A DNA stretch of 30,465 nt from Asterionellopsis glacialis (taxonomy: Eukaryota > Bacillariophyta > Plagiogrammaphyceae > Rhaphoneidales > Asterionellopsidaceae), in contig WKLE02001191.1 in the NCBI GenBank assembly GCA_014885115.2, forward strand, positions 2,740-33,204, read 5' to 3'. Made by a program: the position numbers and the translations under genes. Below the pieces are notes generated by a model, which did no database searches, was not told the origin of the DNA, and saw only the letters and a list, made by a program, of their open reading frames with translations. Of the stretch, positions 8,701 to 17,843 are shown in pieces (the first letter of the stretch is position 1; every line of letters starts with the position of its first letter).

Positions 8701-10903
8701 GGTCTCTCCGATTGCAAAGCCGTTGTCGATTCAAAAGATTTCAAGTTCATCTTCGGCGGATATGTCCGATGTTCCGAAACCATTGTCTTCAGAACCGGCA
8801 AAGAGAACTGATGATATTGATATATCTAAACCTGTTTCGAAAGTTGCATCTTCCATGAAGGTGAAGAAGAGTGAGGAAACACCCAAAGCTGACGCGGAGA
8901 GAAAAGAAGATTCTGTACTTACAAGTTCAGAGCATAGTGCGTTTGAGCGCCAAGAAAGCACGACAGATCATAACGAAGAAGAAGAGGTTGAAAAATCTCC
9001 AGTTGCGGCATCTGGCTCCGATGACGAGGATTCAACGGGTAGAACAACGACACCGCGATCAAAAGAGCCCAGCAATGGTCCCATGGGAGGCAGCGGAAAA
9101 ACTCCAAGGGAAAAGGAATCTACTGGTAGAGCTGGTCGTCGTGCAGCCAAACAAGCTAACAAACGAATTGCTGCTCGTAAAGAAAGTGTCAATGACGATC
9201 CAAATGCCAAGGGAAAGAGACGCAAAGAAAAGCTCGACATTAAAACACTTTCGCAAGGGTTTGAGAAGAAAGAAGGAAAACGTAAACATGGTGACCAAGA
9301 CGAAGAAGAAAATTCTCCACAATGGGTTCAGTGTGATAGTTGCCAGAAATGGCGTGTTTTGCCACCGACTGTGAGCTTGTCAGACCTTCCGAAGCATTGG
9401 TATTGTGAAATGAACGTACACGATCCTCCAAGGAGTAACTGTGAGGCGCCTGAGCAGACTGCAGAGGAAGTCACCAGAAAGAAGAGAAGAAGGAAGCGCG
9501 GCCGCCGTCCAAATGCAGAACTTCTGGCGGAAGCGAATGAAAAAAATGAAGAGAGAGCGGAACGGCAGGCGTCGGAGCACGGTTCCAGTAAATTCAGTCG
9601 ATCGGAAAAGCTCAAAGATCGTTCATCATCCAAAAGTCCACCTCCGGAAAAACCGGATGACGTGCCAAAATCATCTTCGAAACCAAGACGAGCATCTCCC
9701 ACGTCTACAATTTCTTCGGATGCAGCACCCGAATCCCCTCGTTCAGACAACGATCTTCCCTCACAGGCTATTGAGCAAACAAAGAAAACAACGGGATCTA
9801 CAGGTAAGAGGTCAAAACCAGACAGAATGGACGATGAGAATGTTGTTGAAGTACCGAGGGAGAAGAAAAGAGGCCGTCGTGGCCGCGCCCCAAAAGAAGA
9901 CAAGGACAAAGAAAAAGAGAAGGGGAAAAGTTCCAAGAGTTCTAAAGGTGATAAAGATGATGAAGACCCAGATAATCAGGAATGGGTGCAGTGTGAAAAG
10001 TGCGAGAAATGGCGCAAACTCCCCAAACATATTTCTGCTTCCGAACTACCCGATACGTGGTATTGTAACATGAACACTTGGGATTCAAATACTGCCTCGT
10101 GCAAAGCAGAAGAGGACAAGGCCGATCCCACTCACCGCGAATTCAATATCTTCGGACAGCAGAATCCTGGGTACGGCTCAAGCGGCAAGCTGTCGTACAG
10201 GACACTTATCTTCGGAACGGGCAAGAGGCAAAATCGGCCAATATCTGAACGTACAAGGGCAGCCGAATCTCTCTTCAACTCTATCGAGGAGGACCAATCC
10301 GAAGGTAATGGTTACCCAACAGTAATGTATGCCAATTCGAGTGCATTTGTGTCTAGATCATCCAACGCTACAAGAAATCTGGATGCTGCCGATCGAATCC
10401 CTTTCTTTGACTACATGAGTAATTCCAGCTTATGGGCGGAGCTTCACGGATTTAATCGTAGGAATACTTCTTCCAGTTTCAATGATGGAATCCAAAATTT
10501 CTACGGACAATCGGGTCCTTCCCTGGAAGAGCTACCGAAAGAGACAATTAGTACGTTGAAAGATATTGTGTACCATGCCCTGGGGACTAGTACTCTCGCG
10601 GGACACGAGGTACTCTTAGAGGCGCAGTGTCGCAAATGGGAAGATTCACCACAGAAGTGGGAAGACCTACGTGCGTTGTGCACAATCGATCTCATCGTCA
10701 CCCTGCTTTTCGAATTAGTGAAAGACGGCCGTGTCGAAATTATCAAGAAACACGGGTCAAATCCACCCTACACTACAAAGGTGAATCGGTACCGCCGAGT
10801 TGCCTTGTCTGCGAAAGACAAGTCTAGAAAAAAATCTAGATCTTCAAAATGCATGAAAATTTCAAAACCGTGGAAACGAAGTGGCTCCGAAGTCAAAGCA
10901 TAA
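5711..10903 (+). CDS. Chromatin-type protein with Tudor-like domain and two CW zinc fingers
   Basis: Single-exon gene of 1,730 residues. Residues 4-16 (LRLAMKQSLEES) fit the core of a ubiquitin-interacting motif. A basic region with an AT-hook-like GPGRPKR follows (about 45-51), then acidic Ser/Asp tracts. Residues about 276-340 look like a Tudor-type barrel (WYGGLVTGVSKRG, IRIKYDDGTSE, FPDKDI). A Pro-Glu-Val-Ala repeat spans about 577-680. Two intact CW domains lie at about 1203-1250 (WVQCDSCQKWRVLP, HWYCEMN) and 1424-1472 (WVQCEKCEKWRKLP, TWYCNMN), each with its four Cys and conserved Trp. CW domains bind the histone H3 tail, often methylated at Lys4. The C-terminal 1605-1702 is a compact helical domain, perhaps winged-helix. 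Most of the rest is disordered and rich in Lys, Glu and Ser. I infer a nuclear histone-mark reader; no enzymatic domain is visible. Confidence 0.88.
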   Translation: MSSLRLAMKQSLEESGQMAAQQRERERRRRDELRRRKRRADQKKGPGRPKRDGGFSPHPSGSSSDSSSSDQDNDSDNGNSSSENEAEFSDRGHDNDNEDENDSDKDNNGEPTKKNDLGSMFDEDSSSDEERKAQELARKQKKLAKKQAKQQYRNSAANRIQEQWKKKKSSSAASKPKESNDLGDEVEAKASSSIGDTAEQHLSSKKKSSSKHNEDHSQPEEEQIKPGKKSSPEQETNSSSKSTGKARTVYPPASEIIEWMEQLSVEEKRKNIARGHRVKVRFATKVKRNGKNFRKLKWYGGLVTGVSKRGSKIRIKYDDGTSEIAKFPDKDIVVDDEGNGRHVGVDPGFFIPPSDNEREDNSPEKPRYQSPTPADDHPEMREKDRKVAVKEKKQKLQAVASKENKTYEKKEEDDGMEPVRSRSVTPQNTETSKAHESDNTTRQKHFAHDAATSSAAPSPETVGSESPQVKQHQPVEALIEPPQKPSSKPPSPVVKPVTDTDMEASATAVKPMTDTATSKSNTTLEKTGTQEPMKSEHTDKEDTSKVASSLEKQSSSPVPVQPPAPTVVLEKATAPTLSVKPEPTVLPEPVVDSEPAVVPEPADASEQVDAPEPADAPKPSVAPEPSVAPEPSVVPEPSVAPEIAVAPEPPVAPEIVVAPEPPVAPEPAVAPEPPVAPEPTTAHKAKVAAEPTLAVKPEVLTETAPVESPPIESSISAKSSPPTEKHTSAAGNTEEDEVEKETEKKEAPKKLSLKLRLNPKVLKETLNRTPVVEEKSPSPGSQESDKADMSVDEEMTSENTTTDKESNPEAENSTTAAQLDGDSAGEVSEAENPSTSNTSTKPSAEGVVSKKRTLDLVDNAVPEQPLTKKMNLERDEKKEKESVKSSTLISLKKKPLPEVESPKRIDLEEEVEKVAAPLEKNKNEPPSPTESEGEIVEKGPMKIEKPKETEKPRLTIRISPAPTSTAKKATSIVSETTSRLPEQKDEEKEDKESASTKVSPIAKPLSIQKISSSSSADMSDVPKPLSSEPAKRTDDIDISKPVSKVASSMKVKKSEETPKADAERKEDSVLTSSEHSAFERQESTTDHNEEEEVEKSPVAASGSDDEDSTGRTTTPRSKEPSNGPMGGSGKTPREKESTGRAGRRAAKQANKRIAARKESVNDDPNAKGKRRKEKLDIKTLSQGFEKKEGKRKHGDQDEEENSPQWVQCDSCQKWRVLPPTVSLSDLPKHWYCEMNVHDPPRSNCEAPEQTAEEVTRKKRRRKRGRRPNAELLAEANEKNEERAERQASEHGSSKFSRSEKLKDRSSSKSPPPEKPDDVPKSSSKPRRASPTSTISSDAAPESPRSDNDLPSQAIEQTKKTTGSTGKRSKPDRMDDENVVEVPREKKRGRRGRAPKEDKDKEKEKGKSSKSSKGDKDDEDPDNQEWVQCEKCEKWRKLPKHISASELPDTWYCNMNTWDSNTASCKAEEDKADPTHREFNIFGQQNPGYGSSGKLSYRTLIFGTGKRQNRPISERTRAAESLFNSIEEDQSEGNGYPTVMYANSSAFVSRSSNATRNLDAADRIPFFDYMSNSSLWAELHGFNRRNTSSSFNDGIQNFYGQSGPSLEELPKETISTLKDIVYHALGTSTLAGHEVLLEAQCRKWEDSPQKWEDLRALCTIDLIVTLLFELVKDGRVEIIKKHGSNPPYTTKVNRYRRVALSAKDKSRKKSRSSKCMKISKPWKRSGSEVKA
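7441..7755 (+). repeat. In-frame hexapeptide repeat (PEPxVA) in the CW-domain protein
   Basis: Degenerate tandem repeats of about 18 bases, most regular at 7570-7745, encode units such as VAPEPS, VAPEPP and VAPEIA. Higher-order copies are visible: the stretch encoding PPVAPEIVVAPEPP follows a near copy encoding IAVAPEPPVAPEI. Such arrays often vary in copy number, and the segment is probably a disordered linker. Confidence 0.8.
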
Positions 10904-11109
10904 ATCATTTCACGGTGAAGAGCTTTGATCGACTTTTTTTTAATCCTACACATAACCCACTCTATTATAAACAGCTACTTTATTTTTATGTGTAACTGTT
11001 CATTTAAATTTTTACTTGGTTTTGCGTGCATCATTTTAGAATTGCGTGGTGAGGTGATAATGCCGCTTACACAAACTGCTTTTGCTCCTTTCTTAACACT
11101 TGTATCATT

Positions 11110-13280
11110 TTAGAACCATGTGGAGTGTCTATCAATCAGACCAGACAAAACTCCTTTGGCCTTTTTGTTCACTTTTCCTCCTCCCTTCTCTCTTGCTATC
11201 AACTGATCAAGAGAAAGTACAATCTCGCTGAATGTAGGCCGGCTATTGGGGTCCTCACTACAAAACAAGACAATGCAATGACGAGCACATTAGTATCAAA
11301 TAGATAAGGAAGCAGATTTCACAATGTAAGAACAAAAAGCTTACCTCCAGCACGCGGTTATTAAAGATGCGAGTTCAGTTGGCCACTTCTTGTGAATCTC
11401 TGGTCGAAGACCTCCATGGACAACTTCTTGGTAGAATTCGTCCTTTGACATGCCTTCATATGGCTTTTTACATGCGTTCAATTCCCAAAAAATAATACCT
11501 ATATGTATGCAAGAAAGTTATCAGACTATAAGAAAGTATCGTCTTCAAATTAAATCACTCACGACTTAAAAAATAACACAAAAGGACACTTACCAAACGA
11601 ATAAACATCTGCTTTGTGGTTATATGGCAAACACTTGGCAACCTCCGGAGCCATGTACCGCAGAGACCCTGTTTCACCACTCATTTGATACCTTTCATCC
11701 GTTGTGGGGTTTGAGTTTTCAATGATTCGGGCAAGGCCAAAATCGATTATTTTCACTTCTCCAGAGAGAGTGAAGCCAATGTTATCCGGTTTTAGATCTC
11801 GGTGTAGAAGCATGCAACCAGGTATAGCATTACCATGCATGTAGGCCATGGCGTCAGCTATGGAACGTGCACTTTTCAAAATATCTTGGTAGGGCAGTTT
11901 TTTCTTTTTCCAAAATCGGCGTCTTCTATCTCGAATACGCATGTCATATCCTAACATCTGAGACATTGTACCCCCATCCAGCCGTTCCAGCACAACGAAT
12001 CGTACACCCTTTGAAGTACTCCCAGCCCCAATAAGACCGCAAATATGAGGATGGTTTAGTCGAGCATGGATGGCCAGCTCACCCTCAATTTCATTGATAG
12101 CCAATGCGAGATCTTGACATTCTGGTTTAAGAGTTTTAACAACAACAGGCTTACCATGTAAAACAGCTGTATGAATCCAGTTGTTTCCTCCGTCTGTAAG
12201 ATATTCAACATTATGAAGATCTCGCCACTGTAAGTCCAGTCTTGCTCCTGTAATGGACTGTGTATCGCTTACTCGTGTGTATCTGTTTACCTTTTCTTCT
12301 TCTAGCCTTGAAGATGGTGCATGCAATGATTGTGACATGATTCTGTCACTATCAGCCATCCCCGGCTCACGTTGTTGTATCTTATCTATCAATCCATCTT
12401 CGGCCAAATTGTTTACAGATGCCACCGCTGCTGCAAGGGATACATGCACCAGGAATTCTACCGCTGCTGATCTCATAATATTTCTACGAATAGAAAAGTA
12501 AATGATCGTAATATTCGTATTTGAAGCTTCATGACAAACTGGAACAGCAACCGCTGTTCGTACATCACTAATGGCAATTCGTAAGGCTTCGGCACCTGAG
12601 TGCGTGGCTGATGTGACCCATACTATATCGTTGGCTTCCTTGGCACGTTTACACAAAGCTGGAGATAGTAAATGTGTCCGTTCCGATGACTTGTCCCCAT
12701 AATATACATCCACTATTTCATCACGAACTGAATCATCTAACGCAGACGGGCGCAAATGCGAATTTGTAAGTTGGTGCGTTTTCGGTCCAGTCCGAAGCCA
12801 CATTTCGGCAATATCAAAGCCCATTACTTCACATGCAGCTGCAAGGCACGATTCGACAGCTACTGATGATGGATGGAGTAAGCGATCATGAAATAATGAG
12901 CGTTTGGCATTGACCGCCGTGAGAGCTTCCAAGGTTGTGGCTTGTCCCACACTACCAATCATTGCACCACCAGCAGAATCTCCCTGAGGAGGAGGAGACG
13001 ACGACGTAGCAATAACTACACCCCCCTGTTCATTCGCTGCTCCAGGCGATTGAATATCTACACGTGAATGACGGCTCAAATGCATTGCTGCAAGCGCACC
13101 ATCTGTTGCGCCGATTGCCCAAGGAATTGATGCTGGATGTATATCAACAGCCGATTCATCTATGTCTTCTGCGATTGGTGAAGGGCTCGATGCAACAGCA
13201 GAAGCAGCAGGGACTGTCGCAGGTACCACCCCCGAGAAATTCGGAGTATCAACTTTAACAAACTCCGGTCTGGACATCAT
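11110..13280 (-). CDS. TKL-like protein kinase with GAF-like N-terminal region (three exons)
   Basis: Exon 1 is 13280-11594 (donor GTAAGT), exon 2 is 11498-11345 and exon 3 is 11257-11110 (TAA). The introns are 95 and 87 bases. Splicing restores the kinase C-lobe, which otherwise runs into intron after ADVYSFG, and gives 662 residues. The kinase domain (about 355-645) has the VAIK-type Lys in VVVKTLKPE (about 382), HRDLKPDN (about 493), DFGLAR (about 511), APE in YMAPEVAK, ADVYSFGIIFWEL and CWSEDPNSRPTF. The last motifs are typical of tyrosine-kinase-like (RAF/MLK-type) Ser/Thr kinases. Residues about 130-300 (FDIAEMWLR, ANDIVWVTS, RTAVAVPVCH, IIYFSIRR) look like a GAF-type sensor fold. I infer a soluble signalling kinase regulated by that domain; ligand and substrate are unknown. 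No membrane segment is seen. Confidence 0.88.
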
Positions 13281-14412
13281 GATGCCTTAATTTTTGTTTT
13301 AATTTTTACAGTGAATAGCAACTTCTTGTTCTTCTTACTTGTTCTTTACTGTGGGTTACAAATAATGATACTAACAACTCTGCACGTAAATTGTGATCGA
13401 ATTTAATAGACTTGACACACTGCTCTTTTGCCGAGTTTCAACCTATGATTCTTTGACGGCGTCTTTAGAGTGATGGCCGACAGAGAGAGACAGACAGTTG
13501 TATTTAGGCAACACCCTGCGAGGTTTGATTGATGGCGAGCTGGCACCCTGTGACTTTCGCTGTTTTTTCTTTGCTGGTCAGGAGCGAGAGACCGTACTGG
13601 TATGACGCTACTACAGTAGTTAAGTAGAAGAAAATGTTGATTGATGTGCCTCGGGACAAGAGTGTCAACCCCCCGGAGTCGTCCGTTCTTGAAGCAGAGG
13701 CAAGCATGCGTGGCGAGAACTCAAGGGCAAGGAGCGAATCACGAAGGTAGGAGGATGGTGGCGTGCATAATATGTATGTCTTTCCGTCACCCTAATTGAG
13801 ATTAATTGAAAGTGCACGACCATGCCATGCGGCGCGCACACATACAGTATCTAAATCCTAAAGTACCTCTGGTAGAGAGGATAAGTAGTAATAAGGTAGG
13901 TTGACTTCATCGATGACGTCATTGATGACGTCAAAACCCCAGGACAAATAATAAGAATCATACATACCTGGTACAGCATGCGTTGAATCCCTTGCGCCGT
14001 ACTAAAAATCCATAATTTCAAATTACATATAAACATCAATGAAGAATATTTATGCTCTTTACAAGAGTTGTCCTAGGGCAGATGGACAGACGCTTCAGTT
14101 TTGTCACAGATTTTTGTATTTCGCGAATCGATGTTTGGAGCGGTAGAGGCAGTCCTTTGTGCAGGAACGAGTCGTGTCAGACCGGATCGCGTATCGGGCC
14201 TTTTTATTTTTCTGTGAAAATCAAAAAGAAAAAATGAACAAAAATTATCGAGTAACGGTAAAATACAGTCAGCCAGTGTACACAACACAGTCAACACCGA
14301 CCCAAAAAATCCTTCACGATTAGTAAAAACGCACATTTTGGTCAAACACAACAAACAACGCTATCCGAGTGCTACCAAAAGGAATTGAACAGTCAAACCG
14401 CAAGATTGAAAA
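13281..14412. other. Intergenic between kinase and coiled-coil gene (divergent promoters)
   Basis: No gene is supported in these 1.1 kb; the short frames on both strands have no recognisable content. The segment lies between divergent genes and contains the TGACGTCA dyad at 13914-13933 and a TGACGC hexamer at 13603-13608, described separately. Confidence 0.45.
13914..13933. promoter_or_regulatory. Dyad of two TGACGTCA (CRE-type) sites
   Basis: Two perfect TGACGTCA octamers at 13914-13921 and 13926-13933 are spaced 12 bases apart, about one helical turn. Together they form a perfect inverted repeat with 9-base arms and a 2-base centre (TG). TGACGTCA is the classic bZIP/CREB palindrome. In the diatom Phaeodactylum, TGACGT, ACGTCA and TGACGC are described as CO2/cAMP-responsive elements; the third also occurs at 13603-13608. 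The dyad is 634 bases upstream of the kinase start and 480 bases upstream of the coiled-coil gene. Function is inferred from sequence alone. Confidence 0.45.
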
Positions 14413-15324
14413 ATGTCAGACAACGACGACGTTGATAATCAGATCGAATGCGCTCTATTCGAACTTCGACAGCTACGAAACAAGGGAGAGAAGAAGATCA
14501 TTCAACACAATCATGAGAAGGAGCAACTTTATATGAGACAATTGAAAAGTAGAGAAGCAATAAATGCAAACATGATTCAGGTCAAAAGCAGTGTAGGTGA
14601 TTTGCATGTGTATGCACAGATCCTGAAACAAAACACTCCATCCCAAAATGCTGTACCTTCTACGATCATGAACCGCGAAGCACTGCTATGCCGAGCACTT
14701 CACCAAGCAGAAAATTTGTATCAACAACACTATATAACAAAAATTCAGTCAGAAGAGGAAATAAAGACTATGAAAAAGGTAATAGCAGATGCTACCGAGC
14801 AAGGGACCATGAAGGAGTTACAGATGCTTAATGAAATATATACTCTTACCAATGCTATAGCTGAAATGGATGACAAGTACAAAACACAAATGGAACAATA
14901 TCAAAAAGAAATCACATCACTTGATACGGACGTTGCATTTTTAGAACAAGACCAAGAATTCAGCAAAAAGTTAGAATGGACTTGTGGAACTATTCCCGAA
15001 AACAGTCAGGGTACATTTTCAGATACAGGATCAATTTCAAGCCATGATGATGAAAGTAATGTAAACCAACACGAAATGGATTTTATCATATCGATGCTAG
15101 TGCGAGACACCGAATCATCGATTTCTCTTAGTCCCAAGCGCCACACCGAATCATCGATTTCACTTAGCCCCAAGGGCCACAAACGTCTCCCATCCATGGA
15201 CACATATTCAACAATGCAAACGGAAGAGCTAAGCTTAGATAGCTTCAGTACTCATGACCACGATGGAGAACGATTTGGCCATTCGCTGAAAGTTTCTGAA
15301 CATGCAAATATGTTGATGACTTGA
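14413..15324 (+). CDS. Coiled-coil protein, copy A of a diverged tandem pair
   Basis: Single exon, 303 residues, no recognised family. Residues about 8-60 and 85-195 are rich in Glu, Lys, Gln and Leu with heptad-like spacing and predict coiled coil; Pro is nearly absent there. A Ser/Asp-rich tail follows, with two 12-residue copies of TESSISLSPK (about 233-256). It resembles the protein encoded at 17013-17738 along its length: an N-terminal D-x-x-I-x-C motif, a region NREALLCRAL against SNESLLQAMV, LQMLNEIYTL against IQLMNEVDHV, and LEWTCG against LEWKGL. The SP motifs in the tail could be phosphorylation sites. There is no signal peptide or membrane segment. Function is unknown. Confidence 0.75.
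   Translation: MSDNDDVDNQIECALFELRQLRNKGEKKIIQHNHEKEQLYMRQLKSREAINANMIQVKSSVGDLHVYAQILKQNTPSQNAVPSTIMNREALLCRALHQAENLYQQHYITKIQSEEEIKTMKKVIADATEQGTMKELQMLNEIYTLTNAIAEMDDKYKTQMEQYQKEITSLDTDVAFLEQDQEFSKKLEWTCGTIPENSQGTFSDTGSISSHDDESNVNQHEMDFIISMLVRDTESSISLSPKRHTESSISLSPKGHKRLPSMDTYSTMQTEELSLDSFSTHDHDGERFGHSLKVSEHANMLMT
15109..15180 (+). repeat. Two 36-base tandem copies within coiled-coil gene A
   Basis: Units 15109-15144 and 15145-15180 differ at three of 36 positions. The repeat keeps the reading frame and duplicates a 12-residue segment with the core TESSISLSPK. One difference is silent in the Ser codon (TCT/TCA), one is silent in another Ser codon (AGT/AGC) and one changes Arg to Gly. Confidence 0.92.
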
Positions 15325-17012
15325 TAAATTATTTCATTTTTAAATTTTAGATTAAATGCGATTAAATATTTCTTATTAGAATACCCAACCAACCTGTTAA
15401 AAGCCCTTTTAAAGATTTTTTTAGAAAAACTGCACCTAAACCTTCTATGATGTTGCGCCTTGTCTTTGAGTGCAAGCAAAAAGCACAGCCACTTTTCAAA
15501 AGAAAAGATTGTCCATGTCATGTCTGGAGTAAATTGCAAAGGCAGAAAATCTGTGTATTCATTCTATGTTGTATCGAAAATATGTTTTGAAAGTTTTAGA
15601 AACGCCTGCTTACGGCGATGAATTTTTCAAAAAACTGCGCACCTCAACGTACAGACAGTGAGTGCATTGTCAAATTGTGTCGTGTCGATCCAAAAAATAT
15701 TTATACCTGTAACGGTACCGTTAGGATTACTGTACCTCAGTTTTATTACTGGTACTGTACTGTGTCTTGTACCAGGTACAGGTCCTGTAACTGGTACCTG
15801 CTGGTACAGTACATTTATTTTATATAATTGTACAGTGAATACTGTACAATCTAGAAACTTGCCATTTGTACAGGTATCTGTATAATATCTGTACCAGTAA
15901 ACATACTGGTATCAGCTACTGTGCCTGTACTAGGTAAGGAGAATATCTTGAGTTGTACCTGTACCAGGTAACTGTATCAATACTCTTTAGAAAACTATAG
16001 GGCATCATGGAATATCACACCGAAAAGGTCCAACCTTTTTTTAATAGTACATACATAACATCTGTTAAATAATTGTACATATAATGCAAAAATAAACGGC
16101 ATAATTAATACGTGTAGCTGGAAGCGCCTCGCAACAGAAAGAACATCGACAGCATGTCGTAGGACAAAAAAAAGAAAACTTATCACATTTCACCAAAGTT
16201 CTGATTTTTTCTGACTTGCTGGGGAATAATAGTCTGGAGGAACTACGATTAGACTTGGACTTCCGGAACCCTATAGAAATTCTGAACGAATGTCATTATT
16301 ACTAGTTAGCAAGTACTTTACTCCATAATCATATACATCATAGAGTCTCAACGTATGGCAAGATTCTTTAATCTTATTGCAAAACTTGAACCTTTTGGTC
16401 GGATTCTTGACGGGTAACTGTAGGTTCTGTAGAGAACTAGGAGGTATATATCGATTTGTTGAATGTACATATGCATGATACTGTCTGTATTATTATAGAG
16501 CATTGCGACATCAAATTATCTGTTCGAAGCCTTGAAGTTTGATCTCTATTTTATAATATTTTAGGCTTATATATGTTTTCCTAGTCTAACTCTCTACTAG
16601 ACTAGAGGCATAATACGATAACAATGTGTCGCAACGGTCTCATGTTCTCGATTTTCGAAAATATTGACACCGTTTCTGTACTGTTTAAATGATGCACAGA
16701 AGATCCCCAATGATCTTATAATATCATCTTTAACTTCAATTCCTACATTACTGTATGTAACAAGAAAGTTTGTTAGACTATACTTGTATTATTTGATTTC
16801 TGAATTAGCTTCCCAATTGAAACTTTCATACTCGAGCTTTGCAAAGTTGGCCATCCTGCATTGAAAACGAAACTTCTTAATTTTAGGATCCTAGAATCCC
16901 ATACGGTTGTGCTCATAACATCACGAATTGTACCCATCAAACATCGCCAAATCATCAAGTTTTTTGTTCCCGCAAAAAAAAAAACAGTCCATTCTTCTCA
17001 CCATTAATCACC
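15325..17012. other. Spacer between the two coiled-coil paralogues
   Basis: These 1.7 kb have no convincing gene. The notable structure is the GTAC-palindrome cluster at about 15700-15980, listed separately. The rest (about 16000-16990) is AT-rich with short frames lacking recognisable content. A run of A (about 16975-16984) precedes the second coiled-coil gene. Confidence 0.45.
15700..15980. repeat. Dense cluster of short GTAC-centred palindromes
   Basis: Sixteen GTAC tetramers lie between 15715 and 15964, where about one would be expected by chance. Most sit in CTGGTAC, CTGTACC or GGTACAG contexts. Perfect inverted repeats include TGTACC-A-GGTACA (15768-15780) and ATTGTACAGT-GAAT-ACTGTACAAT (15827-15850, 10-base arms). 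It looks like a degenerate minisatellite built from a palindromic unit, or a cluster of binding sites. No coding frame explains it. Confidence 0.8.
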
Positions 17013-17738
17013 ATGAAGAGCAGATCCAACAACATAGACGAAGAAATAAAATGTATCCGTTTTCAACTCAATCTTACTGAATGTTTGAGAGAAGAATCGG
17101 ACTTGCAGCATCAGAAAGAACTGAGCGAACTTCGTCTAAAATACGAAAGGGTAAACAGAAAGGTAAATTCGCTACTGGAAACAAAAAATCTCAAGAAGAG
17201 CATTAAACAAGTTAAAGAAGAAATCATAGCGTTGTCAGAGAACAGGGTACCGTCGAATGAATCTTTACTTCAAGCCATGGTGCAACAAGCATTGCATCTA
17301 CTTTCTGCTGTAAACTATCAAAAATCACTTTCGAAGGCACAACGAAAAATTCAGTTTGATCATCTGGAAAAAATCCTTTCGGAAGAAATCGAGAAGTCAA
17401 GTAGGATTGACATCCAACTCATGAATGAAGTTGACCACGTCGAAAGAGAAATGAAAAAAATCAAGGAAAGGTACGCCCGACTTGAATGGAAGGGGCTAGT
17501 TGTTGCAAGTAGCGAAAGTTCTTTAGGTGAATGGGACGCTTTAGAAGAAGAAGACTCTAATGACATTAGCCATAGGAATTCCATAATAGCCATATTAGAA
17601 ATGGCTGCAATGAGTGGACAACTAATTCAAGAAGACTGTATAGTGGACAAAAAATACGAAGGAAGCATATCCCAATTCTATCAACTTATTAAACCAGAGC
17701 CCCAGATCAGAAAGTCAGAGAGTGCAAGAGCTTGTTAG
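17013..17738 (+). CDS. Coiled-coil protein, copy B of a diverged tandem pair
   Basis: Single exon, 241 residues. Residues about 5-75 and 85-165 are Glu/Lys/Leu-rich with heptad-like spacing and predict long coiled coils. A short acidic stretch follows (about 175-190, LEEEDSN), then a small helical tail. The order of segments matches the gene at 14413-15324, as described there, but identity is low. It lacks the SP repeats of copy A. The ATG at 17013 is preceded by TCACC, a good start context. The stop lies 105 bases from the stop of the convergent SAP-DLH gene. Function is unknown; nothing suggests secretion or membrane insertion. Confidence 0.72.
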   Translation: MKSRSNNIDEEIKCIRFQLNLTECLREESDLQHQKELSELRLKYERVNRKVNSLLETKNLKKSIKQVKEEIIALSENRVPSNESLLQAMVQQALHLLSAVNYQKSLSKAQRKIQFDHLEKILSEEIEKSSRIDIQLMNEVDHVEREMKKIKERYARLEWKGLVVASSESSLGEWDALEEEDSNDISHRNSIIAILEMAAMSGQLIQEDCIVDKKYEGSISQFYQLIKPEPQIRKSESARAC

Positions 17739-17843
17739 AAGCACTAAACCTTAAGTAGTATTGTGGTTGCAGCATTCTCACCAAATAAAAAAATTAGAGA
17801 TAAATTTACGTTATATAGCTTCAAATGTAGTGAGTCCGCCAAG

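Noticed and set aside
13504..14354. Short ORFs on both strands between the kinase and coiled-coil gene A
   Set aside because: All under 95 codons, no domains, and they cover the likely divergent promoter with the CRE dyad.
15658..15885. Plus-strand ORFs across the GTAC cluster
   Set aside because: Their peptides (repeated GT/VPGTG patterns) simply reflect the DNA repeat; no start context or domain supports translation.
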